This document shows positions 51,737 to 60,157 of a stretch of DNA of 64,000 bases, piece by piece. The stretch's first letter is position 1; every line of letters starts with the position of its first letter. A model generated the notes under the pieces. It saw only the letters and a list, made by a program, of their open reading frames with translations. It was not told where the DNA came from and did no database searches. Position numbers and translations under genes: made by a program. Source of the DNA: Streptomyces sp. T12 (GTDB taxonomy: Bacteria; Actinomycetota; Actinomycetes; Streptomycetales; Streptomycetaceae); contig NZ_CP117866.1 of assembly GCF_028736035.1 (NCBI RefSeq), positions 10,333,001 to 10,397,000 of the forward strand, in the 5' to 3' direction.

Positions 51737-53114
51737 GGTACTTGGACACCTCGACGTTCTGGAGTACGGCGATGGCGTCGTCCACCAGCACGGCGGTGTT
51801 GAAGTAGGCCGTCATCAGGTAGGACGTGATGCCCTTGCGGTCCATGCCCATGTTCCGCATGGACAGGCCGGGTTCGACCTCGTCCGGCACGGCCGCGGGG
51901 CGCAGTCCCACCACGCCCTGCTCGGCCTCGCCGACCCGTACCAGCAGGATCTCGGTGGTACCTGCTGCCTCGCCCGAGCCGCCCGGGCAGGGCACCTTGT
52001 CGGAGGGCAGCAGCGGCACGCCCCGCCAGGTCAGCAGCGGACTGCCGAACCTGCTGTCCGTCACCGGGGGCACCCCCCGCCGCGTACATTCGCGCCCGAA
52101 CGCGGCGATCGCCCGCGGGTGCGCGACGAAGTAGGCGGGCTGCTTCCACACCTTCGCGAGCAGCTCGTCCAGGTCGTCGGGGGTGGGAGCGCCGGTGCGC
52201 GCCTGCACGCGCTGACCGGCCGGGACACTGTGGAAGAGCCCGAAGTCGGGGTGGTTGAGCATCAGGTTCTCCTGCCGCTCGCGCAGGGCCTGGACGGTCA
52301 GGTTGGCCTGGGTCCGGGTCTGGTCCATCGGCCCGTTGTAGAGGTCGGCGACACGGGAGTGCACCATCATCCGGGTCTGGGCGAGCGTCATGTGGTACTC
52401 GCGCGGCACGTCCTCGTAGTCGACGTAGGTGCTCGGCAGGTCGACCTCCCCCACATGACCGCCGCTCAGGTCGATGGGCGCCTCGGTGCCGGGTGCCGGC
52501 ATGCCGCCCGCCGCGTACGACTCCACCGCCCCGCGCAGCGCCCCGTCGCGCTCCATGAGCCCGGCGAGGGCGGAGCGCGCGGCACGCAGGGCGACGCCGG
52601 GGGTGACGGCCTTGACTGCGTACGGCATGGGCTCGCCCTTGGTCCACGCCTCCAGGTCGAAATACTGCCCGTCGCCGATGACCTGGATCAGCGCCTCGTC
52701 GCCGTACCGCCCGGCGGCCCGCTTCTCGGCGCGGCCCCGGACGATCACCCACAGGTCCTCGGCGGTGTCGCCTTCCTGAACGAGTACTTGCCCGGCCTCG
52801 AAGCTCGTCTCCGTGAAGGTGTCGGCCAGTTGGCCGAGCAGCGCGTCATCGGTCTCGCGCAGGTACGGGATCTCACGTAAGTCGCCCGGGATGACGCGCG
52901 GACTTCCCTCGTCGGTGTGCGTGCTGATGCGGTCGTCGCCGAGGACGTAGGTGCGGCGCCGGTTGACGCGGTACACACCCGATTCGACGTCGACCCAAGG
53001 AAGGGCGCGCAGGAGATAACGAGGGGTGATGCCGCGCATCTGCGGTGTCGTCTTCGTGGTTGTCGCGAGTTGCCGAGCGGCCTCGGGGCTGAGGCTGATG
53101 CGGTCGGTCGTCAC
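51723..53114 (-). CDS. family 2B-type encapsulin shell protein with cNMP-binding-like domain (EshA-like)
   Basis: 463 residues. N-arm and HK97-like start (ALPWVDVESGVYRVNRRRTY), then an inserted Crp-like cyclic-nucleotide-binding-like domain (about 80-200: FEAGQVLVQEGDTAEDLWVI), then the main shell fold with STYVDYEDVPREYHMTLAQT, VADLYNGPMDQTRTQANLTV and the C-terminal LVRVGEAEQGVVGLRPAAVP. This is the plan of CBD-containing family 2 encapsulins such as Streptomyces EshA. The phosphate-binding cassette lacks the usual Arg (YFDLEAWTKGEPMPY), so ordinary cAMP binding is doubtful. AAGGAGG 5 bases before GTG 53114 fixes the start. First gene of the operon; assembles into a protein nanocompartment. 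Confidence 0.93.
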   Translation of the reverse strand: MTTDRISLSPEAARQLATTTKTTPQMRGITPRYLLRALPWVDVESGVYRVNRRRTYVLGDDRISTHTDEGSPRVIPGDLREIPYLRETDDALLGQLADTFTETSFEAGQVLVQEGDTAEDLWVIVRGRAEKRAAGRYGDEALIQVIGDGQYFDLEAWTKGEPMPYAVKAVTPGVALRAARSALAGLMERDGALRGAVESYAAGGMPAPGTEAPIDLSGGHVGEVDLPSTYVDYEDVPREYHMTLAQTRMMVHSRVADLYNGPMDQTRTQANLTVQALRERQENLMLNHPDFGLFHSVPAGQRVQARTGAPTPDDLDELLAKVWKQPAYFVAHPRAIAAFGRECTRRGVPPVTDSRFGSPLLTWRGVPLLPSDKVPCPGGSGEAAGTTEILLVRVGEAEQGVVGLRPAAVPDEVEPGLSMRNMGMDRKGITSYLMTAYFNTAVLVDDAIAVLQNVEVSKYHDYA

Positions 53115-53484
53115 AGGGGCCTCCTTGAGTGGACTGCCTTGAGCGGACTGCTCCGGGAGCGGACTTCTGTGCGAGCGAGCCGATCGTGCAGGTGGCAACC
53201 GGGCCTCACAAGGTGCACCGGACACCGCTCGGCGGAGCCCGGGCCGAAAACGCTCTGCTCGGGGCAGGACGGGCGCGCCACACTGGGCACGTCGGCAGGC
53301 GGCGCCACCAAGGGCGAGGGCGGGCGGACGACCTTCCAGGCGCAGCGACGACGAGCGGCCAGACGCTCCGCTCATCGCCTACGGACGGCTTGATCTGGGC
53401 CCGTATCACTGCTTTTAGCCTCTTAAAGGAGCACTTATGTGACCCCTCATCGGGCCGTGTTTATCTGAATCGGCAACTACGCAA
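53115..53484 (-). promoter_or_regulatory. leader/promoter region of the encapsulin operon
   Basis: 370 bases without a recognisable gene. An AT-rich island at about 53410-53480 (for example TTTAAGAGGCTAAAAG and TTCAGATAAACAC on the minus strand) stands out from the GC-rich surroundings and is the likely promoter zone of the shell gene, leaving a long leader of about 300 bases. The exact -35/-10 boxes cannot be fixed. Confidence 0.4.
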
Positions 53485-53512
53485 CGGCCCGGGGTGCGAT
53501 CCCCGGGCCGTG
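53485..53512 (-). terminator. hairpin terminator of the large GH gene
   Basis: ACGGCCCGGGG (53485-53495), loop TGCGAT, CCCCGGGCCGT (53502-53512): a perfect 11-bp stem five bases beyond the stop codon at 53517. Confidence 0.85.
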
Positions 53513-53516
53513 TGCT

Positions 53517-56500
53517 TCAGCGCACCTCCCGCGCGTACGGGGCGACGGTGATCCGGTCGATCAGCGGGGCGTTGCGGGAGCGGAGCAGCACCCCGGGGAA
53601 GGTGTCCGAGGCGTAGGTGGTGCCGTCGAAGTTCGGCAGTTCCTCGGAGCGGAAGGCGATCGTGTTCTGCCCCTCCTTGAGGTGGACGGGGACGGTCAGC
53701 TCCCAGAAGTTGTTCTGGTGGAAGCTGTGCGGGAAGCCGACGCGCCGCGCCGCGCCGCCGTTGACGCTGATGTCGGCGTGGCGGGCGAGCGGGTCCGGGT
53801 TGTAGTGCGTGGCCTCGGACTGCTCGGGGTTGGAGTAGCGCACGCGCAGCGCGTACAGGCCGCTGCGGTCGGCGGTCACCTTGAACGTCGCGGTGTTGCC
53901 GTTGCCGGGGTCCCCGCCGATGCCGGTGATCGCCGTGCCGTCGGTGGCCAGCGAGAGCGGGGCGAGGGTGGCCGACCCCGCGAGCTCGGCGGCTCCGGCC
54001 TCGTACGTACGCATCGGCAGCGTGCCCTCTGTCGGCGTGACGGTCAGCCGGTCGACGAGAGTCGTGGACGAACCGCCGGTCACGGTCACCTTGTTGAGGC
54101 CGCCGGAGAGGGAGACCGCCACACTGCTCCTGCCCTTGGCCAGGCGCAGGACGTCGTGCCCGTTGACGGAGAGCCGGGAGCCCGTGCCGCCTAGGGTGTC
54201 GACGCCGAGGGTGGCCTCGCGGTCGGCGGGGGAGTAGACCCAGAACGTGGCGGTCTGGCCCTTGGCGAGCCGGGCCGCGCCCGAGCCGGTGGCCGCCTGC
54301 TTCGACAGGTCGTAGACCGGCCGTGCACCGCCGCCCAGCCAGGCCAGTTCGCCCTCGTACACCTGGGTGGCGGCCGAAGCCCCGGGGAGGGAGAGGGTGA
54401 GGCGGTCGACGATGGCGTCACCCTTCGTGGCGCGCTTGCCGTCGAGGCTCTTCGCGGCCAGCGTCAGGGTGTGCTTGCCCTTGGTGAGGCGCACCTTGGT
54501 GTCGGTGTGGTCCCACACCACCCACTTGTAGCCGAGCGGCAGGTACAGCTCCTGCTCGCTGTCCGCCTTTCCGTCCACGCGCAGGAAGACGTTGGTGGGG
54601 CCCTGCTCCTTCACCTTGTCGAAGGTGTTGAGGGAGTTGGCGAAGGCGCTCACGTCGTAGGTGCCGTCCTGCGGGACGTCCACCGTGAAGTCGAGCGTGA
54701 CGTCGGAGCCGGTGCGCAGGCCGCCCACGTCGTAGCCGCCGGAGGTGTAGAACTTCGACACGTCGCGCGGTGAACCCTCCGGACCGTTCCTGGAGTAGCC
54801 GGACCCGGTGTGGACGGCGTCCTCCGCCTCGTACGACGCCTGCCAGCGCACCGGCGGGGACTGCGTGCCCTTCGCCTTCCCGGCCGGGCTGAGGACGATC
54901 TCGTACGCCGAGGACTCCCTCAGCGTCGGCAGCGCGCCGTCGCCGAAGTCGACGACGACCGTGCCGTCGCCTGCGACCTCCAGGTTCTGCTCGGCGAGCA
55001 GCTTCGGGCCGGAATTGTCGCCCACCTGCCCGCTCCACTCGATCTCCTTCACCCAGGCGTGCACACGGTCACCGAAGAGCCTCTTCGGGACCCCCGCGAA
55101 GGTGATGTGCCCCTTGCCGGTGGACCCGCCGAAGAGCAGCCGGGCCTGCTTCTTCTTCTCGTCGAGCGTGGCGACGCCCTGCATGGTGTAGTTCTCGCCC
55201 GGGAACGGCGGGCTCACCCGCACCGTGTGCCCGCTCATCGAGGCGTACGAGTTCAGCAGCCACCACTGGCCGTTGCCGCGGTTGGACTGCACCGCGGAGT
55301 CGGAGAGGTTGCCGTCGATGTTCCAGTACGCGATGTCGGCGTCGACCTTGGACTCCTCGATCGCGGACACCCACTGGATCATCTGGCCGGGGACGGAGGT
55401 GTGGTAGTTGAAGGCGTACTCGTTGATGTTGACGGGGAGTCGGGTGCCGGCGCGGTCGGTGCCCTGGAACAGTTCCTCCTCCCACGCCCGGTACTTGGCG
55501 ACGCTTTCGCGCACCGCCTCCGGGTGGCTCAGCTCGTGCCAGGTGATGACGTCCGGGAGGGTGCCGGCGGCCAGGGTGTGGGTGAGGAAGCCCTTCACCT
55601 GGTCGTAGAGGACGCTGGTGTTGGGGCCGGCGATGCGGGCGCTGGGCATCTTGCCCTTGATGAGCTGGTACGCGTCGTCCCAGGCGGCGAAGAAGTCGTC
55701 CGGGTCGTTGAGCCAGCTGACCTTGTCGTAGCTCCACTCGCCGGTGCCGAACATGTTGCCCTCGGGCTCGTTGAAGGGCACGAAGACGACGTTGTCCTGG
55801 TACTGCTCGGGCAGTTGCAGGACCTGATCGACCTGCGCCGCGATCTTCTGCTCGTAGAGCTTGATCTTCTCCTCGGGAGTGGCGCCCGGCCACTGGTACG
55901 GGAAGCCGCGGTGGATGTCGGTCATGTAGATGTACACGTCACCGTCGGTGGAGTCGGCCAGCGGCTTGACGACCTCCAGCGCGTCGGCGCCGGGGTGCTG
56001 CGGGCCGTCCTGCGCCTTGGTGGAGACCGTGCGCAGGCCCATGCCCTCCATGAGGTTGTTGGTGGGGACGTCCGGTCCGTACACGCCGTACAGGGTGCCG
56101 GAGGCGCCACCGTGGAACGCGCCGGTGGCGGAGCCGAGGTCGGCCGTGAGCTGCCCCTCGCGGACCACGGTGACGGTCGCCTTCACGGCGCGTCCGGCCG
56201 CCGTTCCCGACACCGTGAACGTCCCGGGCCGGGCGTACTTCTCGGGCGGTACGGCGTCCCAGGTGAGGGGCGTGTCGCGGTCGTAGCCGTCGGAGAAGGA
56301 GGAGCGGACGGCGCTCGGGAGCAACGGGGCGGTCCCGGTCGTGGTGCGGACGTCGAAGGACGTCTTCGACAGCTCCCGGACGGTCGGCACGGTCCCGACC
56401 GTACCGGCCACCTGCTCGGCGCTGAGCGCCGCGTGCCACACGGTGAAGTCGTCGATCGCGCCTTTGAGCAGGGGGTCCGGCCAGAGGGACTTGCCGATGT

Positions 56501-57170
56501 AGCCGGCGGCCGTGGCCGAACCGTCCAGCAGATCCTTGGCCTTGATACCGGTCGCGGCGGAGGAGACCGCCACACCGTCGAGGTAGGTGGTGAGCCGGCC
56601 CGCGGTGGTGTCGAGGGTGACGGTGACCGTCCGCCACGCGTCCGCGGGAAGCATCGCGTAGCCGCGGACCTGTGATTCCGCTCCGCCTCCGCCGGTGGTC
56701 ACGGAGGTCTGGAGCAGCCCGCCGCTGTTGTACGGGGTGGTGAAGAGGTACTTCGTGGTGTCGGTGCCCAGGTCGAAGAACCGCTGCCAGGGCGACTTGT
56801 CACCGCTCCACTTCACGCGGGCGGAGACGGTCAGATCCGTGGTGTCCGCGAGCACTTGGCGCGGCAGGCGCACGTACGCGCCGCTGGACGTGGGGGCCCC
56901 GCCGGGCAGGGCCAGTGCCTTGCCGCCGTCCGCGCCCGCGACGGACTGGGCGGTCGAGCCGTTCACCAGGGTCGCGTTCAGGCCGTTGCCGGAACTGTCG
57001 GTGATGCTGCCGGAGGCGAGGTCGTCCTGGTCGAAGGTATAGCGGGCGGCGGGCTGGGGCGCCTCGGCCGCCTGCGCGGGACCGGCGGGTGCGGCCAGCA
57101 GACCCGCGCCGAGGGTCAGGGCTATCGCGGCCGGGGCTCGGCGCCGCGTCGATCTGTCAGCGGATGGCAT
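53517..57170 (-). CDS. large secreted clan GH-A-like glycoside hydrolase with LamG and CBM35-like domains
   Basis: 1217 residues. Signal peptide (AAIALTLGAGLLAAPAGPAQ). Order: LamG/concanavalin-like domain (40-255; RYTFDQDDLASGSITD), Ig-like linker (260-340; RPGTFTVSGTAAGRAVKAT), TIM-barrel (345-700) with acid/base Glu468 in VVFVPFNEPEGN and nucleophile Glu584 in PVNINEYAF, both at strand ends as in clan GH-A, then two or three CBM35/CBM6-like modules (about 795-940 with YEAEDAVHTGSGYSRNGPEG; 950-1060; 1070-1217). GH39- or GH30-like is possible; the exact family is not recognised. ATG 57170 has GAGG 9 bases upstream (a TTG at 57185 is also open). Divergent from a LacI-ABC-GH63-like operon, with shared operators. 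Confidence 0.8.
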   Translation of the reverse strand: MPSADRSTRRRAPAAIALTLGAGLLAAPAGPAQAAEAPQPAARYTFDQDDLASGSITDSSGNGLNATLVNGSTAQSVAGADGGKALALPGGAPTSSGAYVRLPRQVLADTTDLTVSARVKWSGDKSPWQRFFDLGTDTTKYLFTTPYNSGGLLQTSVTTGGGGAESQVRGYAMLPADAWRTVTVTLDTTAGRLTTYLDGVAVSSAATGIKAKDLLDGSATAAGYIGKSLWPDPLLKGAIDDFTVWHAALSAEQVAGTVGTVPTVRELSKTSFDVRTTTGTAPLLPSAVRSSFSDGYDRDTPLTWDAVPPEKYARPGTFTVSGTAAGRAVKATVTVVREGQLTADLGSATGAFHGGASGTLYGVYGPDVPTNNLMEGMGLRTVSTKAQDGPQHPGADALEVVKPLADSTDGDVYIYMTDIHRGFPYQWPGATPEEKIKLYEQKIAAQVDQVLQLPEQYQDNVVFVPFNEPEGNMFGTGEWSYDKVSWLNDPDDFFAAWDDAYQLIKGKMPSARIAGPNTSVLYDQVKGFLTHTLAAGTLPDVITWHELSHPEAVRESVAKYRAWEEELFQGTDRAGTRLPVNINEYAFNYHTSVPGQMIQWVSAIEESKVDADIAYWNIDGNLSDSAVQSNRGNGQWWLLNSYASMSGHTVRVSPPFPGENYTMQGVATLDEKKKQARLLFGGSTGKGHITFAGVPKRLFGDRVHAWVKEIEWSGQVGDNSGPKLLAEQNLEVAGDGTVVVDFGDGALPTLRESSAYEIVLSPAGKAKGTQSPPVRWQASYEAEDAVHTGSGYSRNGPEGSPRDVSKFYTSGGYDVGGLRTGSDVTLDFTVDVPQDGTYDVSAFANSLNTFDKVKEQGPTNVFLRVDGKADSEQELYLPLGYKWVVWDHTDTKVRLTKGKHTLTLAAKSLDGKRATKGDAIVDRLTLSLPGASAATQVYEGELAWLGGGARPVYDLSKQAATGSGAARLAKGQTATFWVYSPADREATLGVDTLGGTGSRLSVNGHDVLRLAKGRSSVAVSLSGGLNKVTVTGGSSTTLVDRLTVTPTEGTLPMRTYEAGAAELAGSATLAPLSLATDGTAITGIGGDPGNGNTATFKVTADRSGLYALRVRYSNPEQSEATHYNPDPLARHADISVNGGAARRVGFPHSFHQNNFWELTVPVHLKEGQNTIAFRSEELPNFDGTTYASDTFPGVLLRSRNAPLIDRITVAPYAREVR

Positions 57171-57269
57171 GGATGGCGTCCTCAATCGTCGAGTAGCGGG
57201 TGCGGGGTCCGGTGGGCCGACCTCGGTGAGGAGCGGGTTCCGGTGGGCCCACCTCGGGCGGCGTGCTCG

Positions 57270-57630
57270 TCGAACCGGTTCGATTGTGGCGATGGAAGGG
57301 GAGGGGCTGGGTCAGGTTGGCAGGCAGGCGAGTCCGCAGTTCGCGGGCGTGGCATGCGTATCCCGCCGCTTCACGGGAGAGAGCCGCGCGTCGAACCGGT
57401 TCGGGGAAGCTAGCACTGGGGCTTACCGCCAGCAATCCCCTCGGCGGCAGGATCTTGGCGACAACCCTGTTCGGCGGGAAACCGCGTTCCGGGTGTTGAC
57501 AGGCGCGCGGTCACTTCCTACGTTCGCTGTCATGCGAACCGGTTCGACAATCGGTCCTCGCTCCCCGTACCCCTCCACCCCCTCATGACCGGCGGGCGGC
57601 CCCTCTACCGAGGGTGTCGAACCGGTTCGA
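57270..57630. promoter_or_regulatory. four CGAACCGGTTCG LacI operators in the divergent promoter
   Basis: TCGAACCGGTTCGA at 57270-57283, TCGAACCGGTTCG at 57391-57403, CGAACCGGTTCGA at 57535-57547 and TCGAACCGGTTCGA at 57617-57630. All are perfect palindromes over CGAACCGGTTCG, the form expected for LacI operators (central CCGG with CG axis). Two sit on the GH side and two on the LacI side; the last overlaps the 5' leader just before the LacI ribosome site. A TTGACA-type element (GTTGACA at about 57494) lies between the second and third. The 470-bp region between the two genes holds no other gene. Confidence 0.85.
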
Positions 57631-57643
57631 GCAAGGAGCCGCC

Positions 57644-58690
57644 GTGAACATCGGTGAGATCGCCCGGCGAGCCGGTGTCTCGCGGAGCACCGTGTCCTAT
57701 GCCCTGAGCGGCAAGCGCCCGGTGTCGGAGGACACGCGCCGGAAGATCCAGCAGGTCGTCGACGAGCTGGGCTACCGGCCCAGCGCCAGCGCCCGCGCCC
57801 TGGCCAACGGGCGGACCAGCACCCTCGGCCTGGTCTTCCCGCCGGCCGGGAACCACTACACGGGCATGCAGCTGGACTTCATCGGCAGCGTGGTGGAGGC
57901 CGCCGCGACCTACGACTACGACGTGCTGCTGTCGCCCAGTGGTGTGGACAGTGACCGTTCCTTCCAGCGGCTGCTGGGGGAGCGGCGGGTCGACGGCGCG
58001 ATCCTGATGGAGATCAGGCTGGAGGACGACCGGGTGGACCACCTGGCCGCACTGGACTTCCCCTCCGTCGCCATCGGCCGTACCGCTCGTCCCGCGGGCG
58101 GTTGGTGGGTGGGCCTGGACCACACCGCGCTGGCGGCGGCCTGCGTTCACCACCTGGCGGACCTCGGCCACCGCCGGGTCGCCTTCGTCAACCGCCCGGA
58201 GCAGCTGCTGCGGGCCGGTTACGAGTCCGCGCACCGCGGTCTGGACGGCTTCACGAAAGCCGCGGTCGAGCGCGGGCTGACCGTCCGGACGTACTGCTGC
58301 GGGGACGACGCCGCCTCGGGCCAGAGCTGCGTGGAACGGATCCTGCACGACGACCCGGCCACCACGGCCCTGGTCACACTGAACGAGGCCGCGCTGGGCG
58401 GCCTCTACAGAGGGCTGGCCCTGGCCGGCCGCCATGTGCCGCGCGACTTCTCCGTCACCGGGGTCGTGGCGGCCCGCTGGGCGGAGACGGTGACCCCGCA
58501 GCTCACCGCGGCGGACGTACCGGCGGCCGAGCTGGGCCGACTCGCCGTCGACCTGCTGGTGGAGCGGCTCGACCAGCCCGGCGCGCCGCCTCGGCACCAC
58601 CTGCTCACGCCGCCGATCTCCCTGCGGGCCAGCACTGGGCCCGCGGGCGCCATGCCCACCACGGACGCAGGGTTCGCTACGACGCCCTGA
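57644..58690 (+). CDS. LacI-family transcriptional regulator
   Basis: 348 residues from GTG 57644 with GGAG 6 bases upstream. HTH: IGEIARRAGVSRSTVSYALS, hinge YRPSASARALANGRTSTLG, then the effector domain (HYTGMQLDFIGSVVEAA) ending near ITLRA-like ISLRASTGP. The in-frame ATG at 57614 would put coding sequence over the last operator and has no ribosome site. It is first in an operon with the ABC importer and GH63-like gene and very probably binds the four CGAACCGGTTCG sites, repressing both directions until a sugar binds. Confidence 0.92.
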   Translation: MNIGEIARRAGVSRSTVSYALSGKRPVSEDTRRKIQQVVDELGYRPSASARALANGRTSTLGLVFPPAGNHYTGMQLDFIGSVVEAAATYDYDVLLSPSGVDSDRSFQRLLGERRVDGAILMEIRLEDDRVDHLAALDFPSVAIGRTARPAGGWWVGLDHTALAAACVHHLADLGHRRVAFVNRPEQLLRAGYESAHRGLDGFTKAAVERGLTVRTYCCGDDAASGQSCVERILHDDPATTALVTLNEAALGGLYRGLALAGRHVPRDFSVTGVVAARWAETVTPQLTAADVPAAELGRLAVDLLVERLDQPGAPPRHHLLTPPISLRASTGPAGAMPTTDAGFATTP

Positions 58691-58881
58691 CCGTCCGCAC
58701 GCAGCCCCTCACCCCTTCTTCTCGCACCTTCTTCTCCCACCTTCTTCTCCTACCTCCTTCCCTCACCTCGCCGGACGCTCGAACCGCACGTCGGTGCCGT
58801 TCGACGTGCCCGCCCCGCGACCCCTTCCCGGCCGCGACCCCTTGCCTCGGCACCCGCATGCCAGAAACAGAGGAACCCGCG

Positions 58882-60129
58882 ATGAACAGCTCCTCCAGAC
58901 GGCGCCGTCCGACCGCCGCAGTCCTGATCTCCCTGGCCGTCGCCACCGGTGTCACCGCCTGCGGCTCCGGCTCGGGCAGTACGGGGACGAACGCGGCGGA
59001 CGAGGGCACGTACACCATCTGGGACCCGTACCCGCAGTTCGACAAGAACTCGGCCTGGGTGAAGCTGCTCGACAGTTGCGGCACCGAGGCCGGCGTGAAG
59101 GTCAAGCGGACCGGCTTCGACACCAGCGACCTGGCCAACAAGACGCTGCTCGCGGCACAGCAGGGCAACTCCCCGGACCTCCTCGTCGTCGACAACCCGG
59201 TGGTGTCGACCCTGGCCGAGGCGGGCGTGCTCACCACGACCGACGACAACAAGCTCGACACCTCCGCCGCGGATCCCAACCTGCTCGCGGCCGGCCAGTC
59301 GGGCGGCAAGACGTACGGCACCCCGATCGGCGCCAACACCCTCGCCCTCTACTACAACAAGAAGGTCCTGAAGGAGGCCGGGGTGGACGTAGCCTCGGTG
59401 AAGGACTGGAAGTCGCTGACGGCAGCCCTGGAGAAGGTGAAGGCGGCGGGCAAGAAGGGCATCACGTTCTCGGCGATCGGCACCGAGGAGGGCAGCTTCC
59501 AGTTCCTGCCGTGGTTCTGGGGATCCGGCGCCGAGCTGACCGAACTCGACTCGTCCGAGGCCGCCTCCGCGCTTTTCCTGTGGAAGGGCTGGCTGGACAA
59601 GGGCTATGCCCCCAACTCCGTGCTCAACAACACCCAGACCACCAGTTGGCAGGAGTTCGCGACCGGCGACTACGCGTTCGCGGAGAACGGCACCTGGCAG
59701 CTCGCGGCCGCCAAGAAGGCGGGCTTCGACTACGGCGTCCTGCCCGTCCCCGCCTCCGGGGGAGGCAACGCCGCGGCCCCGACGGGCGGTGAGTTCGTCA
59801 CCGTCCCGGTCCAGAGCGACACCGGCCGCTACGCCACCACGAGCAAGCTCGCGACCTGCCTGACCAGCACGCAGAACCTGTACGACACCGACACCACCCT
59901 CTCCTACGTCGCCCCCACCACCGAGGTGCAGGACAAGCAGGTGGCGGCGGACCCCGAACTCAAGCCGTGGGTGGCCGCGGTCAAGTCGGCCAAGGGCCGC
60001 ACCAGTGACAACCTGGGCACGAAGTACCCCAAGATCTCCGAGCAGTTGTGGAAGGCCGTACAGTCCGCCCTCAGCGGCTCGACATCCCCCAAGGACGCGC
60101 TCACCACGGCCCAGTCCGCGGTCAAGTGA
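58882..60129 (+). CDS. sugar ABC transporter substrate-binding lipoprotein
   Basis: 415 residues. Signal peptide with Arg-rich n-region (SSSRRRRPTAAVLISLAVAT) and lipobox VTAC, Cys27. Mature: YTIWDPYPQFDKNSAWVKL, GNSPDLLVVDNPVVSTLAEA and TSWQEFATGDYAFAENGTWQ are typical CUT1 binding-protein segments. GAGGAACC precedes the ATG. It follows LacI by 190 bases and is followed by two permeases. Confidence 0.93.
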   Translation: MNSSSRRRRPTAAVLISLAVATGVTACGSGSGSTGTNAADEGTYTIWDPYPQFDKNSAWVKLLDSCGTEAGVKVKRTGFDTSDLANKTLLAAQQGNSPDLLVVDNPVVSTLAEAGVLTTTDDNKLDTSAADPNLLAAGQSGGKTYGTPIGANTLALYYNKKVLKEAGVDVASVKDWKSLTAALEKVKAAGKKGITFSAIGTEEGSFQFLPWFWGSGAELTELDSSEAASALFLWKGWLDKGYAPNSVLNNTQTTSWQEFATGDYAFAENGTWQLAAAKKAGFDYGVLPVPASGGGNAAAPTGGEFVTVPVQSDTGRYATTSKLATCLTSTQNLYDTDTTLSYVAPTTEVQDKQVAADPELKPWVAAVKSAKGRTSDNLGTKYPKISEQLWKAVQSALSGSTSPKDALTTAQSAVK

Positions 60130-60157
60130 CAGCGTGACAGCGAACCAGGGCCCTCCG

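Noticed and set aside
51723..53114. HK97-like fold considered as a prophage capsid
   Set aside because: No portal, terminase, protease or tail genes are nearby; CBD insertion and desulfurase partner fit an encapsulin instead.
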